From assembly GCA_002501855.1 (NCBI GenBank), contig DAOM01000324.1, forward strand, positions 1 to 6,732: a DNA stretch of 6,732 nucleotides, written 5' to 3'. This document shows positions 1 through 5,376 of the stretch, piece by piece. Within the stretch, counting starts at the first letter, position 1; every line of letters starts with the position of its first letter. The notes below the pieces were generated by a model. The model saw only the letters and a program-made list of their open reading frames with translations. It was not told where the DNA came from and did no database searches. The translations under genes were made by a program, and so were the position numbers. Source of the stretch: Candidatus Nitrosopolaris nunavutensis. Its GTDB lineage: Archaea; Thermoproteota; Nitrososphaeria; Nitrososphaerales; Nitrososphaeraceae.

Positions 1-96
1 GAGTTGAGCTACAAACTAGGATTGATTATATAAGGAATTTCCGAAATTATGCCCAAATTTGTTGCTATTGGTGACATTTGCAAATCCGGACAACTT

Positions 97-120
97 TATA
101 TTCACGATTATATTCACGAT
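97..120 (+). repeat. Perfect tandem 12-bp repeat in promoter region
   Basis: The unit TATATTCACGAT occurs twice head to tail (97-108 and 109-120) with no mismatch. Each copy begins with a TATA-like stretch, and the first is preceded by CTT, giving a TTTATATT element. It lies 86-109 nt before the chosen start of the winged-helix regulator. It could be a duplicated promoter or operator half, for example for autoregulation by that regulator. This role is inference; only the repeat itself is seen. Confidence 0.7.
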
Positions 121-205
121 GTATGACTTACATATGCCTTCTGGACGAGCATTCTTTCCTCCTCTTCTTGATTTCTCCAGTATAAGATTGATTGGGAAGA
201 TCATT

Positions 206-541
206 ATGGCTTTAGATGATCGCAGCAGTAGTGGAGGTCAATATTTTGACCCTCGGTTCAAGCGGGTCTTGTGGTATATAATTGGTAGTACGAAAGGAGG
301 GGCTAATAGGGCAAGAATTCTCGAATTAATTAATTCTCATCCCGCTAATCCTAACCAAATTTCATCTGAATTAAAATTGGATTATAAAACTATTATTCAT
401 CATCTTTCCGTTTTGGCAGAAAATGGATTGATTATCACTGACAATAAAGAATCTCATGGTGCAACGTACTTTCTAACACCATTAATGGAAAAGAATTACA
501 ATTCGTTCATGGAGATACTGGCTAAAATTGGGAAAAAGTAA
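206..541 (+). CDS. Winged helix-turn-helix transcriptional regulator (ArsR-like)
   Basis: A 111-aa cytoplasmic DNA-binding protein. A winged-helix domain fills residues about 30-92: helix 1 around ANRARILELINSH, helix 2 around NPNQISSELK, a recognition helix around DYKTIIHHLSVLAENGL, then a wing that ends near ATYFLTP. The C-terminal segment (about 93-108) looks helical and may dimerise. No cysteine metal site is visible, so it is ArsR-like in fold only, not a metal sensor. I chose ATG 206 because homology-like sequence begins just after it and a weak purine-rich GGAAGA lies 8 nt upstream; the frame is open further upstream (ATG at 119 and 134), but that extension does not look like protein. 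The membrane protein at 575 follows 33 nt downstream, and the pair probably form an operon. The tandem repeat at 97-120 may be its operator. Its target and signal cannot be read from the sequence. Confidence 0.85.
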   Translation: MALDDRSSSGGQYFDPRFKRVLWYIIGSTKGGANRARILELINSHPANPNQISSELKLDYKTIIHHLSVLAENGLIITDNKESHGATYFLTPLMEKNYNSFMEILAKIGKK

Positions 542-574
542 ATTAAGCATCAACGACAGCGAAATCATACATGT

Positions 575-883
575 ATGGTAGTATTGGATTTTATGCTAGC
601 TGCAGCAGCAGCCGCTCTGCTCAATATAGGCTTGTTAGGTGGCGTTATCACCACGTACATCCAGAATATGCGATTAATAAAGTCCTACTTTACCATAGGC
701 CTTGTTCTGATTGCTTCATTGTTTATAGTACAAAATATAGTAATCGTAATCTTTTGGTCTAAATTATATATCGCAGGACCTTCGATAAAGAATATAGTTG
801 ATGCTTCGGCGCCGTATCTGTTCTCTATTAATACTGCACAATCTGCGGGTCTTGCGGTGCTGCTTTGGATCACAAGAAGATAA
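575..883 (+). CDS. Small three-helix membrane protein paired with the regulator
   Basis: A 102-aa integral membrane protein with three probable helices at residues about 6-27 (alanine-rich), 38-60 and 82-98, ending in Arg-Arg. There are no recognisable catalytic motifs. The arrangement of a winged-helix gene followed directly by a small three-helix protein recurs in archaea, including haloarchaea (from memory, the DUF7521 type), and the last helix with its Gly-Leu-Ala-Val-Leu-Leu run fits that pattern; whether it is a true homologue needs a profile search. Start choice is uncertain: ATG 575 and ATG 593 are both in frame and neither has a clear Shine-Dalgarno, so translation may be coupled to the upstream gene. 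A plausible role is a membrane-located sensor or effector controlled by the regulator, which is inference. Transcription could end in the T-rich stretch after the stop. Confidence 0.75.
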   Translation: MVVLDFMLAAAAAALLNIGLLGGVITTYIQNMRLIKSYFTIGLVLIASLFIVQNIVIVIFWSKLYIAGPSIKNIVDASAPYLFSINTAQSAGLAVLLWITRR

Positions 884-1049
884 TATTCTAATTTATTGAT
901 TTAACATTCAAAAGAGAAGTAAACGACGATAACACACATCACAAAGTCAAGCAATTGTTAGATCCCTAAATTGAAAGACACAAATCTCATGACAGATTTG
1001 AGTAGTTCTTTAAATGTTATTTAACTCTCTTGCCGTCAATGACAGATAC
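884..1049. other. Spacer between convergent genes, with a small hairpin
   Basis: No gene is seen here. A 7-bp perfect inverted repeat, CAAATCT (981-987) and AGATTTG (994-1000), with a 6-nt loop lies between the + operon and the minus-strand genes. Neither arm is followed directly by a T run, so a terminator role is not supported. Confidence 0.5.
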
Positions 1050-1175
1050 TTATAGAAATACAAGAACAAGAACAACACCTTCTAAAAGAAACATCTCGAA
1101 GTTGAAAATGCCCCCATAAGCGCTGCCGATACTTTGTGTTTTGATATCATTATGTACAAACTCTAATGAGATCAT
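1050..1175 (-). CDS. Possible 41-aa hydrophobic microprotein
   Basis: An ATG-started frame of 41 codons begins 29 nt after the stop of the 131-aa gene on the same strand. Residues 1-18 are polar, then from about residue 21 to the end the chain is hydrophobic (FLLEGVVLVLVFL), like a C-terminal membrane anchor that stops abruptly. No Shine-Dalgarno is clear. It may be a real tail-anchored microprotein co-transcribed with the upstream gene, a truncated remnant, or chance: an open frame of this length is not rare, and the Val/Leu run partly reflects a simple repeat in the DNA (AAGAAC units on the + strand, 1062-1078). I do not recognise a family. Confidence 0.3.
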   Translation of the reverse strand: MISLEFVHNDIKTQSIGSAYGGIFNFEMFLLEGVVLVLVFL

Positions 1176-1204
1176 GTCTGCTTTCTTATGAGCCGACAGA
1201 TTTC

Positions 1205-1600
1205 CTAGCTTTCCCCTTCCGTACCGCTTACAGCCGTATGCGTTGATTTTGTGGTTGATGAGGGTTCTGGACTATGATTTTTTTTCTTAAATGTAAACCA
1301 TTCTTTCCTATCGCCATAATCATCCTTTGCTAGCCCTTCTCCTAAACCTGATAAAATTCCTGCAGGAAGAGGTTGTGATTTTTTGAAAAGATTGGATAGG
1401 CCTAGTAAAGATCCAATCTCACCATGGTGTACTCGCCTGTTAAAAATGTAGGCTTTGCCTGGATTTTGTTGCGAGTTCCAATAGGACGTCAGTAATTTTG
1501 CAATTGAAAGACCTGTTTGAAAGGCTTCATTATTCTTCTCAAAGGGATTATTGTCTTCTTTTGTCGCTGTTTTCTTGGCCGAGTTTCGAATTTTAAACAA
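1205..1600 (-). CDS. Conserved-looking 131-aa protein with HHGEIG and KDD motifs
   Basis: I cannot assign a function. The N-terminus (1-30) is polar and charged, residues 31-50 are probably helical, and the core at 52-103 carries NRRVHHGEIG, a Gly/Leu-rich segment that could be a short membrane or amphipathic hairpin (about 63-91), and GLGEGLAKDDYGDRKEWF. The C-terminal 25 residues are Ser/Thr-rich and probably disordered. This core resembles small hypothetical proteins of Nitrososphaeria (memory, not searched). The His-His, Glu and Asp-Asp residues could bind metal, but there is no direct support. The start is a TTG at 1600, backed by AGGAGAG (1607-1613) six nt upstream, one of the best ribosome sites in the window. 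A 41-codon frame follows 29 nt downstream. It ends convergent to the regulator operon. Confidence 0.7.
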   Translation of the reverse strand: MFKIRNSAKKTATKEDNNPFEKNNEAFQTGLSIAKLLTSYWNSQQNPGKAYIFNRRVHHGEIGSLLGLSNLFKKSQPLPAGILSGLGEGLAKDDYGDRKEWFTFKKKNHSPEPSSTTKSTHTAVSGTEGES

Positions 1601-1606
1601 TCTGAA

Positions 1607-1613
1607 CTCTCCT
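1607..1613 (-). promoter_or_regulatory. Shine-Dalgarno fixing a TTG start
   Basis: AGGAGAG on the minus strand sits six nt before TTG 1600. It decides the start of the 131-aa gene, since no ATG lies in frame nearby. A TATA-like CTTATTAT lies about 20 nt further upstream, but is weak. Confidence 0.65.
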
Positions 1614-1912
1614 ACAAATATAAGGCAAAATTAGATAATAAGTGTTTGTTAGTTAAACCGGCACAGTTCGGCTTAACCATGTATGCATCGATGAAGTAAT
1701 GTTTCATTTGGGGTGTTTGCAGGTCAGATATTTATTCGAGACGGTGCATTCTCAAGATTCAAGGTCGAATGGATCAGATCATAGTTTATTTGTGCACAAC
1801 AATTTGTTATTGCGTGTTTAGAGATCAGACAGTTCTAATTAGTCAAGAATAATGAATAATATTGCTCGAACTGGACTTGATCTGACTCGTGAGGTGAAAA
1901 TCAAGTGGAAAA
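1614..1912. other. Spacer between divergent genes with spaced RTCAGAY copies
   Basis: No gene is supported. RTCAGAY occurs at 1723-1729, 1773-1779 and 1824-1830 and in reverse orientation at 1880-1886, starting 50, 51 and 56 nt apart. The last copy lies just before the ribosome-site candidate of the 52-aa gene. This could be a regulatory array for the divergent pair, or chance. Confidence 0.3.
1891..1897 (+). promoter_or_regulatory. Possible Shine-Dalgarno with a long spacer
   Basis: GAGGTGA is a seven-base match to the complement of the archaeal 16S 3' end, but lies 15 nt before ATG 1913, longer than usual. A TATA-like AATAATAT at 1854-1861 would place transcription start near 1883 and so include it in a leader of about 30 nt. 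Confidence 0.35.
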
Positions 1913-2071
1913 ATGTTAACATCATTAAGACCCTTTGCTGTACACAAAGGCAAAACAATATTCTGTGCACACTGCGGTTACGTAGCTACTCAAGAAGCCT
2001 TGTTTACGGTAGATGAGGACATCAATCTTATCGAAAGATACTATGACATTTGTGCAAGGAAAGTAGATTAA
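1913..2071 (+). CDS. 52-aa probable zinc-ribbon microprotein missing one cysteine
   Basis: This short gene has a Cys-X2-Cys at residues 18-21 (FCAHCGYVATQEALF), a middle acidic segment, and a second half-site ERYYDICARKVD with a single Cys at residue 47. Small archaeal proteins with this layout normally end in a second Cys-X2-Cys, so Tyr44 (TAT, one transition from TGT) sits where a zinc ligand is expected. The start is fixed: an in-frame TGA lies at 1895-1897 and ATG 1913 is the only start codon before the motif. It stands alone, with the 131-aa gene divergent upstream and integrase debris downstream. It may bind zinc with three Cys plus another ligand, or be in early decay. The role is unknown; small zinc ribbons often bind nucleic acid or protein. 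Being under 60 codons, it is easily missed. Confidence 0.65.
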   Translation: MLTSLRPFAVHKGKTIFCAHCGYVATQEALFTVDEDINLIERYYDICARKVD

Positions 2072-2353
2072 TGCAAGCATACACCTGTTCAGAAGTACTC
2101 GTTTATCGAATTGTTATTGTTAGTATGTGGTAGACATAATTTACGGTCGTTGTTGAACTGATCTTGTTCGTGAAATACATTTCTCTGTTAGTCAACATTA
2201 GCTTCACGGAAGCTAGTTGCACATCGCATCTAACATGTTCCATTCTTATTGTTGCGTTTTTGGGAATGCATTATTAATAAACATCGCTTTGTTATGTCTT
2301 TATTGCTTTTCAAATCTCATTCAAGAAAAAAATGAATCTTCTTGAAAAAATTA
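2072..2353. other. Gene-free spacer upstream of the integrase remnant
   Basis: I see no supported gene here beyond the stem-loop at 2193-2219. A 20-codon frame whose ATG overlaps the stop of the 52-aa gene (2071) looks like chance. The frame of the integrase remnant is open before a TGA at 2333-2335, but no integrase-like residues are recognisable there. Confidence 0.5.
2193..2219. repeat. Stem-loop: 11 paired bases with a two-base bulge
   Basis: CAAC (2193-2196), an AT bulge, TAGCTTC (2199-2205), a three-base loop ACG, GAAGCTA (2209-2215) and GTTG (2216-2219) form a compact hairpin. No T run follows on either strand, so it is not an obvious terminator. It lies 120-150 nt downstream of the 52-aa gene and about 135 nt upstream of the integrase remnant, so a 3'-end structure or a remnant recombination site are both possible. 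Confidence 0.5.
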
Positions 2354-2511
2354 ATGGTCTCGTGGCATCGGTATCGTGGGAGGCAATCAGCAAATTATAG
2401 AGAGCCGACAGTTGAAGAGATCCAAAAACTTGTAGAATATCCGGACAGACAAATGGAAACATGTCGTTCCACTCAGAAACGACGGGTGCAGAAATAGTAT
2501 CCGTGAAAGTG
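2354..2511 (+). pseudogene. Decayed tyrosine recombinase (integrase) fragment
   Basis: Pieces of an archaeal integrase occur in three frames. In the frame of ATG 2354 (47 codons to TAG 2495-2497) residues 14-33 read like the start of the catalytic domain: ANYREPTVEEIQKLVEYPDR. At 2454 the next frame gives WKHVVPLRND, and at 2485 the third gives GAEIVSVKV, which together match the stretch that follows the Arg box in Nitrososphaeria integrases (from memory, a form like W-K-H-V-x-P-x-R-N-D-G-x-x-I-V). The roughly 20 residues between PDR and WKHVV, which carry the SGIR-type catalytic Arg, are missing, so there is an internal deletion plus two frame changes. The C-terminal catalytic His, Arg and Tyr are not seen. 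It is surely non-functional and marks an old integration. It abuts the promoter of the 113-aa gene. Confidence 0.7.
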
Positions 2512-2526
2512 CGCCGACGTGCCAAA

Positions 2527-2535
2527 TTTAAAATA
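2527..2535 (+). promoter_or_regulatory. TATA box of the 113-aa gene
   Basis: TTTAAAATA is centred about 30 nt before ATG 2561. With the usual archaeal spacing of about 25 nt from box to transcription start, the message would begin within a few bases of the start codon, so it is probably leaderless. No Shine-Dalgarno is present, which agrees. Confidence 0.55.
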
Positions 2536-2560
2536 ATATCCTCTATGTACATTCTATAGC

Positions 2561-2902
2561 ATGACAGAAGAAGCAAATAAAAGGCTGATTCAATTCCTAA
2601 ATGATGGACGAAATTGGGAAAGGAAGGCTACTAACATACCCGGTGCATTTCTGTTCAGACTCCCTACTTCCAAAGGAAGACCTGCATCTTTAGCGATAGA
2701 GATTAATCCAATTGATACGCTTGGTTCTATCACTAAGAAGAGAGGAGTAGTAATAAGGTCTAGTTTGGAATTGGATGAAATTAGCGGTCTCTTGAGCCAT
2801 CCGAAAGTAAGTGAACTATCAAAAAAAATAGATGCAGTAAATCCTAAAAGAGAGGCGACTACTCTTGCCGGAAAAGCCGGTCCTGATATATTTGAAATAT
2901 GA
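2561..2902 (+). CDS. Conserved-looking 113-aa cytoplasmic protein, function unknown
   Basis: The product is soluble, without signal peptide or membrane segment. Its N-terminus (1-22) is probably helical and ends in NWERK; the middle (25-67) looks like beta strands with NIPGAFLFRLP, LAIEINPIDTLG and TKKRGVVIRSS; the end (68-113) is helical with a final AGKAGPDIFEI. The pattern NIPGAFxxRLP followed by EINPxDxxGxxTKKRG resembles small hypothetical proteins of ammonia-oxidising archaea, from memory. No catalytic motif is evident. The start at ATG 2561 is supported by the TATA box at 2527-2535. A longer antisense frame (2590-2961) is judged a shadow. It lies directly behind the integrase remnant, so it may mark the boundary of the old insertion. 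A short inverted repeat (AGAAA, loop, TTTCT, 2906-2919) follows the stop. Confidence 0.75.
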   Translation: MTEEANKRLIQFLNDGRNWERKATNIPGAFLFRLPTSKGRPASLAIEINPIDTLGSITKKRGVVIRSSLELDEISGLLSHPKVSELSKKIDAVNPKREATTLAGKAGPDIFEI

Positions 2903-3320
2903 GTCAGAAAGTAATTTCTCGAATTTGGAATATATTCGCATATAACAGGCTCGTAGAGCATAAATCTCTCCTAGTGTAATGAAGAATATAGACAGCCTCT
3001 AAGTGTGAATCTGGGAAACCGTGGTGAACAGGCACGGAGAAACGGGAAACTTGAACTTGCAAGGGGGAAGGAAAGATATTAACAATATTAAATGGCGTAG
3101 AAACAAAGTACTGGAATTGGTCAGCAATCTTTACTATTGATGTTCCTTCTGCAGCAGATCTGAATATCAGAAAGAGAGGAGCAGCGGCGATCTAGGTCTG
3201 TTGCCGTACTCTTGCTAGGCATTTCCAAAGGAACCGGCATCTCTTCCAATCTCTGCTATGCGATGTGACTTACCACCAGAGTCTGCGAACGCCAAATCTG
3301 GATGTGTGGAACCTAACAAC
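2903..3320. other. Convergent spacer of about 420 nt, no gene seen
   Basis: Several short stop-free frames exist on the + strand (around 2990-3075 and 3070-3195) but none has a start with supporting signals or a motif I can place. One contains NIKWRRNKVLELVS, which faintly recalls the start of helix-turn-helix proteins of this lineage, but the match ends there. It may hold gene debris, as other spacers here do. Confidence 0.5.
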
Positions 3321-4259
3321 CTATCCGTACATTATTCCTTCCCTTACTGATTTTGGACTCTGTCCTTGTTCCTGTTGCCCTTGTTGTTGCTGCTCGACAT
3401 ATGATTGAATTATCTTTTCCATTCTCATTTTTAGACTTGCTCCTTGTTCTCTAAGTTCATGCGTATCTATTTTCAAGCTTTCGTTGTCTGTGATTCTACT
3501 AAGTGATTCTATTAGAGTGGCTGCTCCGTCTGGATCCGGTATTCCTCTTGCTGCGTATATGAGTATGGCCTTAGAAGCTATACCGTTTGATAGACAGGAG
3601 GATAAAATTCCACCCGACGTTCCTCCTACAAAAGCCGTAGTTGGATAAAGAGTGCTGCTATTATCTGCCATCTTTTCTTCTTCTTTCCTTGTTACATTGA
3701 TGCTGTTGTCATGAATAAGACTTGCTTCATCTGCTTCTCCACCACCGCTTGACAAAATTATGGGCATTCTTTTTGAATCAGGTAATCCTTCTACGGCTAT
3801 GCCATCCAACACCATAACTTCCTTGACCTTATTACGTAGAGCCCAATCGATAACTGTGTCTAAAACTGAATACATACCCTGAATCATTATGGGTGATTCA
3901 CACACAAGCACACAAACGTCGCCTTTTTCATTTGAATACAGGCGAAATGGGTGCCTCAGCTTTCCTTCAGCATAAATGACACCGGGTACTATAAACTCAG
4001 ATTCCACACAAGCTATTTGATTCATATGAAGTTTGTCGATAATGTAACTAGTACTTATCGATCCAACCAACCCTGCCCCTGGAAATCCTGCAATGAGGAT
4101 GGGTGAATGTAGTTTTTTCTTTCCTTGCACAACTTTGGCCAAGTGTTTAATCCTAGTTTTGCCTCCTGTAGCACCATTATCTATGTCAGTATGAGCAGCA
4201 ATTGCCTTTTTTCTTTTTTTAATCGTTCGTGAAGGACCAGATTTATTTCGCTTTGGCAA
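3321..4259 (-). CDS. PAC2-family proteasome assembly chaperone homologue
   Basis: A 312-aa cytoplasmic protein. The PAC2 core starts at about residue 51 with PILIAGFPGAGLVGS, continues through ACVESEFIVPGVIY, VCVLVCESPIMI and VKEVMVLDGIAVEGLP, and ends near LIYAARGIPDPDGAATLIESL (about 250). Family members such as archaeal PbaA/PbaB and eukaryotic Pba1-Pba2 bind 20S proteasome precursors. The C-terminus is helical with a Gln-rich stretch (290-300) and ends Met-Tyr-Gly, matching the hydrophobic-Tyr-X docking tail. Two oddities are a basic 45-residue N-terminal extension and a polar insert at 171-205 (GGGEADEASL to KEEEKMADNSS). The start is a TTG at 4259 with no ribosome site, but the TATA-like element at 4284-4294 suits a leaderless message from it; GTG 4130 or TTG 4142 would begin closer to the core. 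Proteasome genes are not in this window. Family assignment is firm; partner binding is inferred. Confidence 0.9.
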   Translation of the reverse strand: MPKRNKSGPSRTIKKRKKAIAAHTDIDNGATGGKTRIKHLAKVVQGKKKLHSPILIAGFPGAGLVGSISTSYIIDKLHMNQIACVESEFIVPGVIYAEGKLRHPFRLYSNEKGDVCVLVCESPIMIQGMYSVLDTVIDWALRNKVKEVMVLDGIAVEGLPDSKRMPIILSSGGGEADEASLIHDNSINVTRKEEEKMADNSSTLYPTTAFVGGTSGGILSSCLSNGIASKAILIYAARGIPDPDGAATLIESLSRITDNESLKIDTHELREQGASLKMRMEKIIQSYVEQQQQGQQEQGQSPKSVREGIMYG

Positions 4260-4283
4260 TATGGAAAACTACTGTCGTAAACC

Positions 4284-4294
4284 AGATAAAGTTT
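4284..4294 (-). promoter_or_regulatory. TATA-like element of the PAC2 gene
   Basis: AAACTTTATCT on the minus strand is centred about 29 nt before TTG 4259, which predicts transcription starting only a few nt before the start codon. It favours the long N-terminus of the PAC2 protein. Confidence 0.4.
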
Positions 4295-4439
4295 GTCCTG
4301 ATCACTTGAACTAGCAAATCCTGCAGTTACCAGAATTTCGAGCGCAGCGCTTGTATTTCATCCAATATTTCATATTTGAATATGCCTTTGATATCACAAG
4401 AAAGGATCCCGTAGGAGGTAACTGTCACATAACGAGTTA

Positions 4440-4682
4440 CTAAATCCTTTTCAGATGCCTCTTATTATTGCGTTTGCGATATTCAACGCCAGTTCCTCAT
4501 TTCAACGTCCTTGTTGCCAGAGTCTTAACTGCAATTGCTCTAAATTCGTCGTCCGCGTTGCCCGACAGAAAGTACGTTTCAAATCTGTCGAATAGAAGTT
4601 CTAATATTTCTCTGTTGTGCAGTAGCAAAGACTCATGCATTAAGGTCCATAAATATTGTAGAAGACAAGACCTATCACACAA
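4440..4682 (-). pseudogene. Possible decayed gene, unidentified
   Basis: A minus-strand frame from TTG 4682 (or ATG 4640) to TGA 4497 encodes a well-balanced helical sequence, including HNREILELLFDRFETYF and DDEFRAIAVKTLATRTLK. At the stop, the neighbouring frame (4501-4451) continues in similar style with NEELALNIANAIIRGI before its own TGA, and the original frame is open again until TAG 4440. This suggests a helical protein broken by a frameshift near 4500. There is no promoter or ribosome site and I do not recognise the family. It could instead be a genuine 47-61 aa protein or chance. Further stop-free minus-strand stretches upstream (4729-4881 and 4927-4986) may belong to the same wreck. 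Confidence 0.3.
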
Positions 4683-5337
4683 TATACAACTATTTTTTGT
4701 CTAGTTGTTTGTAATTCTTTTGTATTATTCACATTAATTCACCGTTATGAACGGGGAACTTTCTTGATAGTACCACTTGTCCTATGCTGCAGCCCATGGC
4801 AGTTTGACTAAAAAGTATGGTTGTAACGTGAGCAGTTATAGACAGTGGCAATTTCCTTGTATTGCTGGACTTAAATGCCAATTAGATGTACAACTCGCCG
4901 GAATTTTAAGGACTATCCTTGAATCTTTAAACGGATAAATCATCTTGCAATACAATTATTTTGTACGGATGATCGGGATCTACCATTGTTTTCTCACAAA
5001 CAAACTCTGATGAGTCTTTCTAACCTCAATTGAACTTGGCAATATGTAAGTCTATGGTTCTTAAAATTATGTCAAATTATTAACAAGGATTATTCTTACC
5101 TCATATCTTTCCACCATGAGCCTCCACATATTCTAGGAGATAACTAATATTAAGCCAGTTCCTGAAAAAGAAAAGCTGTAAACTTTGAAGATAGTTTAGG
5201 TAGTATTCCCTGACTGCTCCGTGATGATTGTCACGTCACCTTATCGTCAGACCTTCCAAAGGTGAGATTTCTTATGAACCTATTCCTCCCTCTTCTGTCA
5301 TAGTCTATATTAACGTGAAATGGAACTAAGGGAGTAA
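4683..5337. other. Long spacer, no intact gene seen
   Basis: On the minus strand, a 19-codon frame at 4927-4986 (DPDHPYKIIVLQDDLSV) and a 50-codon frame at 4729-4881 (with AMGCSIGQVVLSRKFPVHNG) look protein-like but lack promoters and ribosome sites; they may be fragments of one decayed gene with the piece at 4440-4682. From 5090 to 5337 only short inverted repeats are seen, such as CGTGA/TCACG at about 5219-5234 and ACCTT/AAGGT near 5252-5264. Confidence 0.4.
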
Positions 5338-5346
5338 TTTTTATAT
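5338..5346 (+). promoter_or_regulatory. TATA box of the four-helix membrane protein gene
   Basis: TTTTTATAT lies about 35 nt before ATG 5377, predicting a transcript with a leader of roughly 5-10 nt. No Shine-Dalgarno is present, as expected for a nearly leaderless gene. Confidence 0.55.
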
Positions 5347-5376
5347 CATATCATTCGTGGTTAATATTTAGAAGTT

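Noticed and set aside
16..204. 62-codon minus-strand frame before the regulator
   Set aside because: It covers the tandem repeat and promoter region; no signals and low-quality composition.
1517..1699. 60-codon + strand frame
   Set aside because: It overlaps the start and ribosome site of the 131-aa gene in antisense and has no start signals.
2310..2576. 88-codon minus-strand frame
   Set aside because: It covers the integrase fragments and the promoter of the 113-aa gene on the other strand; composition is not protein-like.
2590..2961. A 123-codon minus-strand frame, longer than the gene opposite it
   Set aside because: It is antisense to the 113-aa gene, which has a TATA box at the right distance and conserved-looking motifs; the antisense product has no recognisable feature.
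3070..3195. Stop-free + strand frames, one with WRRNKVLELVS resembling a helix-turn-helix start
   Set aside because: The resemblance covers only about 12 residues and no continuation was found in any frame.
4414..4419. Perfect GGAGGT on the + strand
   Set aside because: No ATG, GTG or TTG follows at usable distance, so it does not start a gene.
4468..4704. 78-codon + strand frame
   Set aside because: It is rich in Ser, Arg and Cys and lies opposite the better minus-strand frame at 4497-4682; judged a shadow.
5236..5352. Minus-strand open stretch of 38 codons with FHVNIDYDRRGRNRF
   Set aside because: It has no start codon and overlaps the promoter of the four-helix protein; probably chance.
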